Counted from the first letter of the stretch, positions 51,394 to 61,030 are shown. The stretch: 64,000 nucleotides of DNA from CAVQBC01 sp963710665 (GCA_963710665.1 CAVQBC010000003.1:1054001-1118000), one strand, 5' to 3'. The notes: generated by a model from the letters alone, not told the origin. Numbers and translations: made by a program.

Positions 51394-52397
51394 TGGCCCA
51401 GCCCGAGGTCCGCGACGACCTGCTGCACGCGCTTCTGCTCGCTCGCCACGAAGCGGTCGAGCTCCGCCCCGGTCTTGACGAAGGGCGTCCAGTCGTAGCG
51501 CTTGACGTTCTCGGCCCACGCCGGCGTGCGCATGACGCGCGCGACCCAGGCGGCGATCTTCTCGCGCTCGGCGTCGGAGATCCCCGGCGGCGCGGTGATC
51601 GCGCGCCAGTTCGTGATCTCGAGGTCGATGCCCTCGTCCTTGATGGTGCGCGGCTTGGAGCCGTCGATCTCGACGTCGACCGGAGAGGAGACCGCGAGCA
51701 GGCGCATCTTGCCGCCCTCGACCTGGTCGACGACCTCCGAGAGCCCGGTCGCCCCCGCGTCGACCGACCCCGACAGGATCGCCGCGTTGGCCTCGCCGCC
51801 GCCGGAGTGCGCGACGTACTTCGTCTTGGCCGGGTCGGCGCCGAGCACGCGCGCGAGCTCCCCCACCAGGAGCTGGTCGGTGCTCCCCGCCGAGCCGCCG
51901 GCCCAGCGGACGGAGCCGGGGTCGCGCCCGAAGTCGGCCGTGAGGTCCTTCAGCGTGCGGTACTTCGACTTCGCCGGCACGACGATCGCCTCCGTCTCGG
52001 TGATCATCGTGGCGATCGGCGTCGTGCGGTTCAGCGCGACGTCGGAGCGGTTGGTCTCGATCGCGCCGAGCATCACGAGCCCGGTCATCATCAGCTGGTA
52101 GGGGTCGCCCGAGCTCTTGGAGACGAGCTCGGAGAGCCCGAGCGTCCCGCCCGCGCCCTCGACGTTGAACACCTCGATGCCGTCGTCGAGCTCCGAGTCG
52201 CGCGAGGCGGCCTGGAACGCGCGGGCGGTGGTGTCCCAGCCGCCGCCGGGCGCGGCCGGCGCCATGATCGAGACCTGCCGGTTGGGGAACGGCTCCGACG
52301 CGCTGTCGCCGCCGGAGGCGCCGCCGGGCACGGCGATCGCCACGACCGCGGCCACCGCCAGCAACCCGCCGATGACGGCGCGTGAGCCCAGCGCCAT
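51390..52397 (-). CDS. tctC: Tripartite tricarboxylate transporter, binding protein TctC
   Basis: 335 residues. A signal sequence (about 1-30) leads to the Bug/TctC fold: PFPNRQVSIMAPAAPGGGWDTTARAF, VEGAGGTLGLSEL and APPGISDAEREKIAAW. It binds tricarboxylates outside the membrane. ATG 52397 is preceded by a G-rich ribosome site. First gene of tctCBA, divergent from the TcuA-like gene, suggesting its ligand is tricarballylate, citrate or aconitate. Confidence 0.92.
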   Translation of the reverse strand: MALGSRAVIGGLLAVAAVVAIAVPGGASGGDSASEPFPNRQVSIMAPAAPGGGWDTTARAFQAASRDSELDDGIEVFNVEGAGGTLGLSELVSKSSGDPYQLMMTGLVMLGAIETNRSDVALNRTTPIATMITETEAIVVPAKSKYRTLKDLTADFGRDPGSVRWAGGSAGSTDQLLVGELARVLGADPAKTKYVAHSGGGEANAAILSGSVDAGATGLSEVVDQVEGGKMRLLAVSSPVDVEIDGSKPRTIKDEGIDLEITNWRAITAPPGISDAEREKIAAWVARVMRTPAWAENVKRYDWTPFVKTGAELDRFVASEQKRVQQVVADLGLGQ

Positions 52398-52461
52398 GCC
52401 CGTACCCCCCTTCCGTCGTCCTCGCGGTTCCCCCGGACGCATGGGTACCCCGAGGCGCGGC

Positions 52462-52471
52462 GTGATATCAC
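52462..52471. promoter_or_regulatory. GTGATATCAC palindrome overlapping the -10 of the flavoprotein gene
   Basis: A perfect 10-base palindrome contains GATATC, which ends 8 bases before GTG 52478. It could be both -10 box and operator in the 80-base divergent region. Confidence 0.35.
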
Positions 52472-52477
52472 CACCGC

Positions 52478-53989
52478 GTGGACGGGCGGGCCTGGGACGT
52501 CATCGTGGCGGGAGCCGGCAACGCGGGGCTGTCGGCCGCGCACGCGGCGCGCGAGCGCGGCTGCGGCGTGCTCGTGCTCGAGAAGGCCGACCCCGAGTGG
52601 TCGGGCGGCAACTCGGCCTTCACGGCCGGCGCCATCCGCCTCGCGCACGGCGGCCTCGACGACCTGCGCGACGTCGTCGAGGGCGTCGACGACGCCCTGG
52701 CCGCCGCCACCGACCTGCCGCCCTACACCGCGGAGGACTTCCTCGGCGACCTGCGCCGGGTGACGCTCGGCCGCGGGGACCCCGAGATGGCGCGGATCCT
52801 CGTGGAGGACTCCGGCGCGGCGGTCCGCTGGCTGCGCGATCGCGGCCTGCGCTTCCGGCTCATGTACGAGCGCCAGACGTTCGTCGTCGAGGGGCGCCAC
52901 CGCTTCTGGGGCGGCCTTGCGCTCGGGACCGTCGACGGCGGCGAGGGCCTGATGGCCCAGCACCGGGCCGCGGCGGAGCGCACGGGGATCGTGCTGCGCC
53001 ACCGCGCCGCCGTGGAGGACCTCGTGCGCGACGAGACGGGCGCGATCGGCGGGGTGGTGGTCCGCTCCGACGACGGCGCGGTGCAGACGCTCAGCGCGGG
53101 CGCCGTCGTGCTCGCCGCGGGCGGCTTCGAGGCGGATCCCCGCCGTCGCGCCGCCTACCTCGGCCCCAACTGGGACGTGGCCAAGGTGCGCGGCACGCCG
53201 CACAACACCGGCGAGGTCCTCCACGCGGCGCTGGACCACGGCGCGCAGGCCTACGGGCACTGGAGCGGCTGCCACGCGATCCAGTGGGACGCGGGCGCGC
53301 CGCCCACCGGCGACCGCGCGCTCACCAACCGCTACTCCCGCCAGTCCTATCCCAACGGCATCGTGGTCAACCGGCACGGCGAGCGCTTCCTCGACGAGGG
53401 CGCCGACTTCCGCAACTACACCTACGCGCGCTTCGGCGCCGAGGTGCTGCGCCAGCCCGAGGGGATCGCCGCCCAGATCTTCGACGCCCGCACCGCGACG
53501 ATGCTGCGCGCGATCGACTACGAGGCCCCCGGCGCGACCCGCGTCGACGCCGGCACCATCGCCGGCCTGGCCGAGGGTCTCGGCATCGACCCCGAGCGCC
53601 TCGAGCGCACCGTCCGCGACTACAACGCCGCGATCCGCCCGGGGCCGTTCGATCCGTCGGTCAAGGACGGCAAGGGCACCGAGGGCCTCTCGCCGCCGAA
53701 GTCCAACTGGGCGCTGCCGATCGAGACGCCGCCGTTCGTCGCCTTCCCGGTGACGTGCGGGATCACCTTCACGTTCGGCGGCGTCCGCGTGGACGCCGCC
53801 GCCCGCGTGCTCGACCGCGCCGGGCGCCCGCTGCCGGGCCTGTGCGCCGCGGGCGAGCTCGTCGGCGGCCTGTTCTTCCACAACTACCCCGGCGGCAGCG
53901 GCCTCACGGCCGGGGCGGTGTTCGGGCGCCGGGCGGGCTACGCCGCGGCGGAGCGCGCGCTCGCGCGGCGGGCGTCGGCCCGCGCCTGA
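52478..53989 (+). CDS. FAD-dependent tricarballylate dehydrogenase-like protein (TcuA)
   Basis: 503 residues of the fumarate reductase/succinate dehydrogenase flavoprotein family. The dinucleotide motif VAGAGNAGLSAA is at about 10-21, with EKADPEWSGGNSAFTAGAIR, AGGFEADP and the C-terminal GELVGGLFFHNYPGGSGLTAGAVFGR. These fit TcuA, which oxidises tricarballylate to cis-aconitate in Salmonella. The divergent tctCBA supports this; TcuB and TcuR are missing. Start GTG 52478. Confidence 0.88.
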   Translation: MDGRAWDVIVAGAGNAGLSAAHAARERGCGVLVLEKADPEWSGGNSAFTAGAIRLAHGGLDDLRDVVEGVDDALAAATDLPPYTAEDFLGDLRRVTLGRGDPEMARILVEDSGAAVRWLRDRGLRFRLMYERQTFVVEGRHRFWGGLALGTVDGGEGLMAQHRAAAERTGIVLRHRAAVEDLVRDETGAIGGVVVRSDDGAVQTLSAGAVVLAAGGFEADPRRRAAYLGPNWDVAKVRGTPHNTGEVLHAALDHGAQAYGHWSGCHAIQWDAGAPPTGDRALTNRYSRQSYPNGIVVNRHGERFLDEGADFRNYTYARFGAEVLRQPEGIAAQIFDARTATMLRAIDYEAPGATRVDAGTIAGLAEGLGIDPERLERTVRDYNAAIRPGPFDPSVKDGKGTEGLSPPKSNWALPIETPPFVAFPVTCGITFTFGGVRVDAAARVLDRAGRPLPGLCAAGELVGGLFFHNYPGGSGLTAGAVFGRRAGYAAAERALARRASARA

Positions 53990-54039
53990 CCTGGCGGGCG
54001 ACGCCGATCGTCGCTGACCGCGGCGGCGCGCCGTCCGCG

Positions 54040-54810
54040 CTAGCGGCGGCGCGTCCAGTGCAGGTCGGTGCGAAGGGTCTGCACGGCGGCCGGCGGCGCC
54101 AGCTCCGCCACCCGCCTCAGGATCTCCCGCCGCTCGCCGTCCGGGAGCACGGCGACGTAGCTGAAGGACGCGACGAGGTCGACGAGGCCGTCGGCGTCCA
54201 ATCGGTGCGCGTGCTCGAACTCCGCCGAGGCGAGCGGCCCGAAGCCGCCGTCGTCCGCGAACGCCTCGCGCCAGGCGCCGGACTCGTACCGCCGCCGGTC
54301 CGGCACGGCCGTGCGGCGCAGGCCGGCGAGCAGCGCGACGAGCTCGTCCGGGTTGGGCGGGTCGGCCCGGACGGACACGTTCCACAGCAGCGCGAGCCCG
54401 CCGCCCGGGCGGACGACGCGGGCGATCTCCGCGAGCGCGGCGCGCGCGTCGAACCAGTGGAACGCCTCCGCCACGACGACGGCGTCGAGCGAGCCGTCGG
54501 CCGGCGGCAGCCGCTCGGCCGTCCCGTCGTGGACCTCGACGCCGGGCAGTTCGCGCGCGAGCACGCGGCGCATGGGCTCCGACGGCTCGACCGCCACGAG
54601 CGCGCCCACCCGCGGCGCCAGCAGCGCGGCGAGGCGCCCCGTCCCGGCGCCCAGGTCGAGCACTCGCGACCCGCGGTCGAGCCCGAGCTCGGATACGAGG
54701 CGCTCGACGGCAGCCGGCGCGTACGAGGGCCGCGCGCGCTCGTAGGCCTCGGCGGCCTCGAAGCCGCGCGCGGCGAGCGGGTCGACCGGCTCGGCGCGGG
54801 TTCGCTCCAT
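54040..54810 (-). CDS. SAM-dependent methyltransferase, class I
   Basis: 256 residues. Motif I is SRVLDLGAGTGRLAALLA, the acidic loop ends VAVEPSEPM, and motif IV is LDAVVVAEAFHWFDARAALAEIARVVRPGG. The EAYERARPSYAP start is common in Methyltransf_11 proteins acting on small molecules. The target is unknown. CATCAT lies 8 bases before ATG 54810 and overlaps the box of the divergent aminotransferase. Confidence 0.88.
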   Translation of the reverse strand: MERTRAEPVDPLAARGFEAAEAYERARPSYAPAAVERLVSELGLDRGSRVLDLGAGTGRLAALLAPRVGALVAVEPSEPMRRVLARELPGVEVHDGTAERLPPADGSLDAVVVAEAFHWFDARAALAEIARVVRPGGGLALLWNVSVRADPPNPDELVALLAGLRRTAVPDRRRYESGAWREAFADDGGFGPLASAEFEHAHRLDADGLVDLVASFSYVAVLPDGERREILRRVAELAPPAAVQTLRTDLHWTRRR

Positions 54811-54817
54811 CCCCTGG

Positions 54818-54824
54818 CATGATG
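54818..54824. promoter_or_regulatory. Overlapping divergent -10-like boxes
   Basis: CATGATG holds CATGAT for the plus gene (54818-54823, 7 bases before ATG 54831) and CATCAT for the minus gene (54824-54819, 8 bases before ATG 54810). Confidence 0.35.
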
Positions 54825-54830
54825 CCGCCG

Positions 54831-56030
54831 ATGCCCGCCCTCGACGTTCGCCGCGCCAGGGCGCAGACGCCGGGCTGCGACAACGTCGTCCACTTCAACA
54901 ACGCCGGCGCGGCGCTGATGCCGGAGCCCGTGCTCGCCGCCGTCCTCGGGCACCTCGAGCGCGAGGCCGCGATCGGCGGCTACGAGGCCGCGGAGGAGGC
55001 GGAGGAGCGCCTGTCGGCCGTCTACGACGAGCTCGCCGCGCTGGTGGGGGCCCACCGCGAGGAGATCGCGGTGGTGGAGAACGCCACGCGCGGGTGGGAC
55101 ATGGCCTTCTACGGGTTCTCGTTCGGCCCGGGCGACCGCATCCTCACCGCGCGGGCCGAGTACGCCTCCAACTACGTCGCCTTCCTGCAGGTCGCGCGGC
55201 GCACGGGCGCCGAGATCGAGGTGATCGGCGACGACGAGCACGGCCGCCTCGACGTGCGCGAGCTGCGCGAGCGCATGGACGAGCGGGTCAAGCTCATCGC
55301 GATCACCCACGTGCCGACGAACGGGGGGCTGATCAACCCGGCGGCCGAGATCGGCGCCGTGGCCCGCGAGGCCGGCGTGCCCTACCTGCTCGACGCGTGC
55401 CAGTCCGTCGGGCAGCTGCCGGTCGACGTGGAGGCGATCGGCTGCGACGTGCTGTCGGCCACCGGGCGCAAGTTCCTGCGCGGCCCGCGGGGGACGGGCT
55501 TCCTCTACGTCCGGCGCGAGCTGCTCGAGCGGCTCGAGCCCCCGTTCGTCGACCTGCGCTCCGCGCCGTGGGTGGCGCGCGACCGCTACGAGCTGCGCGC
55601 CGACGCCGGGCGCTTCGAGAACTGGGAGAGCTACGTCGCCGGCAAGCTCGGCCTCGGCGCGGCGGCCGCCTACGCCCGCGAGTGGGGCCTCGAGGCGATC
55701 CGCGACCGCGTCGAGTCGCTCGCCGAGGACCTGCGCTCGCGCCTGGCCTCGATCACGGGGCTCGACGTCCACGACCGCGGCCTCGAGCGCTGCGGGATCG
55801 TGTCGTTCACGGTCGCGGGCATGTCCTGCGACGAGATCAAGACGGCGCTCGGCGCGGGCGCGATCAACGTCTCGGTGTCGCCGCGCGTCCAGACGCGGAT
55901 CGACATGGAGGACCGCGCGCTGTCCGAGGTCGTGCGCGCCTCCGTCCACTACTACAACACCGAGGACGAGGTCTCGCGCGTGGCCGGGGCGGTCAGCCGC
56001 CTGGCCGCCGCCGCGCGCGGCGCGCGCTGA
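54831..56030 (+). CDS. Class V aminotransferase / cysteine-desulfurase-like PLP enzyme
   Basis: 399 residues. The PLP Lys is in LSATGRKFLRGPRGTGFLYV; VVENATRGWDMAFYGFSF, AITHVPTNGGLINPAAEIG and LLDACQSVGQLPVDVEAIG are typical. It resembles isopenicillin-epimerase/selenocysteine-lyase-like members rather than IscS, since no active-site Cys loop is obvious. The substrate is unknown. ATG 54831 is chosen because the -10-like box places the message start there; 54819 is possible. Confidence 0.86.
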   Translation: MPALDVRRARAQTPGCDNVVHFNNAGAALMPEPVLAAVLGHLEREAAIGGYEAAEEAEERLSAVYDELAALVGAHREEIAVVENATRGWDMAFYGFSFGPGDRILTARAEYASNYVAFLQVARRTGAEIEVIGDDEHGRLDVRELRERMDERVKLIAITHVPTNGGLINPAAEIGAVAREAGVPYLLDACQSVGQLPVDVEAIGCDVLSATGRKFLRGPRGTGFLYVRRELLERLEPPFVDLRSAPWVARDRYELRADAGRFENWESYVAGKLGLGAAAAYAREWGLEAIRDRVESLAEDLRSRLASITGLDVHDRGLERCGIVSFTVAGMSCDEIKTALGAGAINVSVSPRVQTRIDMEDRALSEVVRASVHYYNTEDEVSRVAGAVSRLAAAARGAR

Positions 56031-56048
56031 GCCCGGTGGAACCGGGCT
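56030..56048. terminator. Bidirectional terminator
   Basis: AGCCCGGT (56030-56037) and ACCGGGCT (56041-56048) form an 8-bp stem with loop GGA, starting at the last base of one stop codon and 5 bases from the other. Confidence 0.65.
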
Positions 56049-56053
56049 GACGA

Positions 56054-56929
56054 CTACGGCAGGCCGTGCTCGAGCGCGCCCTTGACGGACGCGTCGAGCG
56101 CGTTGAGGCGGTACAGCGCGAGCGCCTCCGGCGAGCCGAAGCGCCGGCCCGGGGCCGCGTCGGCGCCGTGGTGGGTCAGCACGCAGTGCGCCAGCGCCAG
56201 CCGCCGCGCCTCGCCCATGCCGCCCGACCGCTCGTCGAGGATGCGCTGGCCGAGCACGACGTGGCCGAGGAGCCGCCCCTCCTCGGTGAGCCCGATCTCC
56301 GCGCCGTAGCTGAACTCGCGCGTCTTGCCGAGGTCGTGGACGATCGCGGCGCACAGCAGGAGGTCGGAGTTCAGGCGCGGGTGGAGCTGGCACGCCTCGA
56401 GGGCGAGCGTCGCGACCGCCACGGTGTGCTCGAGCAGCCCGCCGAGGTAGGCGTGGTGCCCCGCGCGGGTGCACGGGGCGCGACGCCAGGCGGCCCGCAG
56501 CTCGCCGTCCGAGAGCAGCGCGTCGAGCAGCGCGCGGTACTCCGGGTCGTGGACCTCGCGGGCCAGGTGCTCGAGGAAGCCGTCGAGCTCGTCGAGGTCG
56601 CGGTAGGCGACCGGCAGGAACCGGCCCGGATCGGCGGCCGGCGCGCGCTCGATGGCGCGCACGTCGACCTGCAGCTCGTCGCGGAAGCGCTCGACCCGGC
56701 CCTGCACCCGCACGAGGTCCCCGCGGTCGAAGCGCCCCGCGAGGACGTCGGCGTCGCGGAACGCGCGGGCGGCCAGCGCGCCGCCGCGGTCGCGCAGCTC
56801 GAGCGCCAGGTAGGGCGCGCCGGAGCGCGCCAGCAGGCGGTCCTTGCGGGTGCAGGCGTAGACGCCGTCGACGTCGTCGCCGGCGCGCAGCGTGGCGATG
56901 CTCGGGGGCTCCCCGGCGAGCGCGGGCAT
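56054..56929 (-). CDS. OB-fold plus HD-domain 3'-5' exoribonuclease (YhaM-like)
   Basis: 291 residues. An N-terminal OB fold (LALELRDRGGALAARAFRDADVLAGRFDRGDLVRVQGRVERFRDELQ) precedes an HD domain with HHAYLGGLLEHTVAV, CAAIVHDLGKTREFSY and LAHCVLTHHG. This order is that of YhaM, a 3'-5' exonuclease on RNA and single-stranded DNA. ATG 56929 has CATCAT 8 bases upstream. Confidence 0.88.
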   Translation of the reverse strand: MPALAGEPPSIATLRAGDDVDGVYACTRKDRLLARSGAPYLALELRDRGGALAARAFRDADVLAGRFDRGDLVRVQGRVERFRDELQVDVRAIERAPAADPGRFLPVAYRDLDELDGFLEHLAREVHDPEYRALLDALLSDGELRAAWRRAPCTRAGHHAYLGGLLEHTVAVATLALEACQLHPRLNSDLLLCAAIVHDLGKTREFSYGAEIGLTEEGRLLGHVVLGQRILDERSGGMGEARRLALAHCVLTHHGADAAPGRRFGSPEALALYRLNALDASVKGALEHGLP

Positions 56930-56975
56930 GCGCCCTCATGATGGCGGGCCGGGCGGCGCGACACCGGCGAGCGTG

Positions 56976-56981
56976 TACCGT
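56976..56981 (+). promoter_or_regulatory. -10 box of a leaderless promoter (PAC2 gene)
   Basis: TACCGT ends 8 bases before ATG 56990. Confidence 0.4.
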
Positions 56982-56989
56982 GAGGGCAC

Positions 56990-57862
56990 ATGCAGCCACT
57001 GCGTTGGGAACGTCGTCCCGACGGTCTGCGCGCGCCGGCGCTCGTGTGTGCCTTCAAGGGGTGGAACGACGCCGGCGAGTCCGCGACCTCCGCGTTGAGC
57101 TTCCTCGGCGCCCACCTCGAGGCGGAGCGTTTCGCGACCGTCGACCCGGAGGAGTTCGTCGACTTCCAGAACACGCGCCCGTCGGTCCAGCTCACCGAGG
57201 GCCTGAGCCGCGAGATCGCCTGGCCGGAGTTCGAGCTCTACGAGGCGCGCGTGCCGCGCGCCCCCCGCGACCTCATCCTGCTCTCGGGTCCCGAGCCGGC
57301 CTACCGATGGCGCACCTTCTGCCGCACGGTGATCGAGCTCGCGGAGGCGCTCGGCGTCCAGCTCGTGGTGCCGCTCGGCGCGCTGCTGGCCGACGTGCCG
57401 CACTCGCGCCCCGTGGCGATCACCGGCATCGCCTCCGACGAGGCGCTCGAGGAGCGCGTCGGCCTCTCGCGGCCGACCTACGAGGGCCCGACCGGGATCG
57501 TCGGCGTCCTGCACGCGCTGTGCAGCGACGCGGGGCTCCCGACCGCGTCGCTGTGGGCCGCGGTGCCCCACTACGTCGCGGTGGTGCCGAACCCCAAGGG
57601 CGCGCTCGCGATCCTGCGCAAGCTCGAGAGCCTCGTGGGCGTCACCGTCGACGCCTCCGAGCTCGAGACCGCCTCCGTCGAGTACGACCGCCAGGTGACG
57701 CGCGCGGTCGAGCTCGACCCCGACGTGCAGGCGTTCGTCGAGCGCCTCGAGAAGGCGGCCGACGAGGAGGAGGGGCCGCCCGACCCCGACCAGCTCCCCT
57801 CCGGCGACGTGATCGCGCGCGAGTTCCAGCGCTTCCTGCGCCAGCGCGGCCCCGAGGGCTGA
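56990..57862 (+). CDS. PAC2-family protein (proteasome-assembly-chaperone-like)
   Basis: 290 residues. The start LVCAFKGWNDAGESATSALSFLGAHLEAERFATVDPEEFVDFQNTRPSV is diagnostic of the actinobacterial PAC2 family, followed by LILLSGPEPAYRWRTFCRTVIELA and GALLADVPHSRPVAITG. It is related to eukaryotic proteasome assembly chaperones; the bacterial role is not settled. No proteasome gene is in the window. Confidence 0.93.
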   Translation: MQPLRWERRPDGLRAPALVCAFKGWNDAGESATSALSFLGAHLEAERFATVDPEEFVDFQNTRPSVQLTEGLSREIAWPEFELYEARVPRAPRDLILLSGPEPAYRWRTFCRTVIELAEALGVQLVVPLGALLADVPHSRPVAITGIASDEALEERVGLSRPTYEGPTGIVGVLHALCSDAGLPTASLWAAVPHYVAVVPNPKGALAILRKLESLVGVTVDASELETASVEYDRQVTRAVELDPDVQAFVERLEKAADEEEGPPDPDQLPSGDVIAREFQRFLRQRGPEG

Positions 57863-57865
57863 GCT

Positions 57866-60800
57866 CTACTTCTCCGCCGCCGGGCAGGCGATGCGGTAGT
57901 CGCACGCCGAGCACGCGGCGTAGGACGGCGTGGGCTCGAAGCCCTGGCCGAGGATCCCCTCGGCCACGTCGAAGACCGTGTCGGTGATCCAGCCGCGGTC
58001 CTCGTCGCTGCGCTCGACCGGCACCTTGGCGTCGTCGAGCACGTAGTAGTAGGCCTGCTGGGCGGCCTCGAGCTGCCACGACTCGCGCGCGCCGACCGCG
58101 TAGAGCGAGAGCTGCACGTCCTCCTTGAGCTGCGCCGGGGTCTTGGGGCGCCCGGTCTTGTAGTCGATGAGCTCGAAGCCGCCGTCGGGCAGCCGGTCGA
58201 CGCGGTCCACGCGGCCGCGGAGCAGGTGCGGGCCGAGGCGGAACTGGAACGAGCGCTCGAACCACACCGGCTCCGAGTCCTCGTCCTGGGAGCGCTCGTG
58301 GTAGCGCAGCAGCGCCTGCGTGGCCTTGGCGCGCAGCTGGCGCTCCTCCTCGGAGTCGCCGAAGCCGCCGCGCCGCCAGCCCGCCTCGAGCAGCCCCAGC
58401 AGCTCGGGCAGCGAGCGCGTCTCGGCGCCCGCGTGGAAGCGCTCCAGCACCTGGTGGACGAGGATCCCGAAGCGCTGGTTGAGCGTCGGCTCCGACGGGA
58501 TCCGGAACACGCGCGCGAACTTGTACTTCAGCGGGCACGTCCGGTAGGTCTCGATGTCGGAGGCCGACAGGACGAGCCCGTCGCCGCGCCGCGGCAGGAA
58601 CGGCTCGAGCGAGGGCTCGGTGCGCGCCGCGACCGCCCGCGCGCGCAGCTTCTCGTCGCGCTCGGTGTCGAGCAGGTACTCGTCGAGCGCCGAGGTCTCG
58701 AGGATCTCGCGCTGCTCGGCGGTGGCCGCCTGCAGCAGGCGGGCGTTGACCTCCGGCAGCGCGTCGGCCACCGACTGGGCGGGCGACGAGCCGCCCGTGC
58801 GCTCGAGCAGCGCGGAGAGCTTGATCAGCTCGAGGTAGCGCACGACCGCGTGGGAGACGTCGAGGTCCGTGTCGAAGCGCAGCTCGCCGAGGCGCGAGCC
58901 GACCTGCGCCACCGTGGTCAGCAGCTCGTCGCGCAGCAGGCGGAACGTCGACTGCAGCGACTCCGCCGGCCCGAAGAGCTCCTCCGCGCGGTCGACCCAC
59001 TCGCCCCCGACGGCGGCGCGCGCCTCCTCGAGGAACGGGGACGGCTGCTGGTCGGCGCCCTTGTCGGTGCGCGCCGGGTAGGCGAGCACCAGCCGCTGCC
59101 GGGCGCGCGTCATCGCGACGTGCAGCAGCCGCCGCTGGGCGGCCACGTGCCCCGCCTTGGAGTCGGGCGGCACCGGTTCCTTGATGAGCGCCGACGGGAT
59201 CGGCTCGAGCGTCCGCCGGCGCGGGCCGGGCATGCGCGCGCCCATCAGCCCGAGCACGTAGACGTGCTCGAACTCGCGGCCCTTGGCGGCGTCCATGGCC
59301 ATCACCTGCACGCCCTGCGGGCGCTCCCCCGGCGTGGCCTCCTCCTCGCGCAGCCCGGCCTCGGCGACCGCGGCGATGGAGCGCGCGAACTCGCGCGCGG
59401 TGGCCTGGGGCGAGCGCCGCACGTAGGCCGCGGCCAGCTCGCCGAACTTGGCGAGGTTGACGAGCCGCTCGGCGACCTCGGTGGTGGCGGCGAACAGCAG
59501 CTGGCGGCGGAGCCCGAGGCGCTCGACGAGCCGGTGCACGTACAGGTCGGGCCGGCTCGAGTCGAGCGTCAGCGCCGCCTCGCGCTGGAGCCCCAGGAAG
59601 GTCACGACGCGCTCGCGCGCCTCGGGCGGGATCTGCGGGGACTCGAGCGCCGCGCCCAGCGCGGCCACCATGTCGAGCTTGCGGCGGCGGGCGATCTGCG
59701 TGCAGCGCGCGATGTCGATCGCGCGCAGCTCGACCGGCGGGCGAGCGAGGGCGCGGACCACCGCGCCCGCGTCGGCGGGATCGACCAGCAGCCGCAGCCA
59801 CGCGAGCAGGTCGCGCACCTCGGCCCGCTGGAAGAAGGCCGCCGCCCCCGCGAGGCGGTAGGGCACCGCCCGCTCCTCGAGCGCCACCGCGACCGCCTGG
59901 CCCTCGTGGCGGACCGAGCGCACCAGCACGCAGACGTCCTCCGGCGCCACCTCCTCGCGGGCGAGGAGCCGCTCGACGTCGGCCGCCACGGCCTGCGCCT
60001 GCGCCCGGTCGGTGGCGCAGCGCCAGAACCCGACCTCGCCGGCGCCGGCGTCCGGCACCGCCCGCAGCGGCGTCCGGAGGCGGTCCGGGATCGGCGCCGT
60101 GACCGCCGCGGCGGCCGCCAGCACGCGCTCGGCGCAGCGGTGGCCCTCCTCGAGGCGCACGACGGCGGCGCCGGGCCAGTCGGCGCGGAAGTCGGCCACG
60201 TTCTTGGTCGCGGCGCCGCGGAACCGGAAGATCGACTGGTCGTCGTCCGCCGCCACCGTGACGTTGCCGTGCCCGGCGACGAGCCGGCGCAGCAGCAGGG
60301 CCTGGGCGTGGTTGACGTCCTGCAGCTCGTCGACCAGCACGTGGCGGTGGCGCGCCTCGAGCCTCGCGGCCACGTGCGGCCGTGTGCACAGGAGGCGGTA
60401 GGCCTCGAGCGTGAGGTCGCCGAAGTCGAGCGTCCCGGCCTCGGCGAGCATCCGGTCGTGGGCGGCGTAGAGCGCGGCGAACTCGCGCTCGCGCCCCGCG
60501 CGGGCGCGCTCGGCGTCGGAGGTCTCGGGCAGCTCCGCCGCCCACGCGGCGTAGTCGCCGGCGGAGATCAGCTGGTCCTTGAGGCGGTCGATGCGCTTGA
60601 CGACGTCGCCGAGCAGCGCGCTCGGGTTGCCGCGCAGGTCGTGGAGGGCGAGCGGCAGCTCGTCGATGCGCTCGAGCAGCATCGCCAGGCGGTCCGCCTG
60701 GGCGACGGGCGCCGCGAACGGGTCGATGCCGGCCTCCAGCGCCTCGTCGTGCAGGAGCCGGGCGCAGAAGTCCGTCAGGGTCGTGACGGCCAGCTCCTCG

Positions 60801-61030
60801 TAGGGCGCGGGCACGCGGTCCTCCAGCCGCGCCCGCAGCTCGCCGGCCGCCGCCGCCGAGAACGTCAGCAGCAGGATCTCGTCGGGGGGGCAGCCCTGCT
60901 CCGCGAGCCACGCGAAGCGCTCGACCAGCACGCGCGTCTTGCCGGTGCCGGCGCCGCCGAGGATCAGCAGCGCGCCGCCGGGATGGCGCACGGCCTCGAG
61001 CTGGGCCGGGGAGAGGGGCGCCGCGGACAC
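57866..61030 (-). CDS. UvrD-type helicase with C-terminal Fe-S PD-(D/E)XK nuclease
   Basis: 1054 residues. Walker A LGGAGTGKTRVLVERF (about 24-39), Walker B VLVDELQDVN, AADDDQSIFRFRGA (motif III), VMAMDAAKGREFEHVYV and LHVAMTRARQRLVLAYP (motifs V, VI) define superfamily I. The end has a RecB-type nuclease (GILVHQVLERFHAG, GRVDRVDRLPDGGFELIDYKTGRPK) and four Cys (YRTCPLKY; Cys1040, 1043 and 1049) as in AddB/Cas4 iron-sulfur nucleases. It should process DNA ends. The start GTG 61030 has a TATCCT box 6 bases upstream. Confidence 0.92.
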   Translation of the reverse strand: MSAAPLSPAQLEAVRHPGGALLILGGAGTGKTRVLVERFAWLAEQGCPPDEILLLTFSAAAAGELRARLEDRVPAPYEELAVTTLTDFCARLLHDEALEAGIDPFAAPVAQADRLAMLLERIDELPLALHDLRGNPSALLGDVVKRIDRLKDQLISAGDYAAWAAELPETSDAERARAGREREFAALYAAHDRMLAEAGTLDFGDLTLEAYRLLCTRPHVAARLEARHRHVLVDELQDVNHAQALLLRRLVAGHGNVTVAADDDQSIFRFRGAATKNVADFRADWPGAAVVRLEEGHRCAERVLAAAAAVTAPIPDRLRTPLRAVPDAGAGEVGFWRCATDRAQAQAVAADVERLLAREEVAPEDVCVLVRSVRHEGQAVAVALEERAVPYRLAGAAAFFQRAEVRDLLAWLRLLVDPADAGAVVRALARPPVELRAIDIARCTQIARRRKLDMVAALGAALESPQIPPEARERVVTFLGLQREAALTLDSSRPDLYVHRLVERLGLRRQLLFAATTEVAERLVNLAKFGELAAAYVRRSPQATAREFARSIAAVAEAGLREEEATPGERPQGVQVMAMDAAKGREFEHVYVLGLMGARMPGPRRRTLEPIPSALIKEPVPPDSKAGHVAAQRRLLHVAMTRARQRLVLAYPARTDKGADQQPSPFLEEARAAVGGEWVDRAEELFGPAESLQSTFRLLRDELLTTVAQVGSRLGELRFDTDLDVSHAVVRYLELIKLSALLERTGGSSPAQSVADALPEVNARLLQAATAEQREILETSALDEYLLDTERDEKLRARAVAARTEPSLEPFLPRRGDGLVLSASDIETYRTCPLKYKFARVFRIPSEPTLNQRFGILVHQVLERFHAGAETRSLPELLGLLEAGWRRGGFGDSEEERQLRAKATQALLRYHERSQDEDSEPVWFERSFQFRLGPHLLRGRVDRVDRLPDGGFELIDYKTGRPKTPAQLKEDVQLSLYAVGARESWQLEAAQQAYYYVLDDAKVPVERSDEDRGWITDTVFDVAEGILGQGFEPTPSYAACSACDYRIACPAAEK

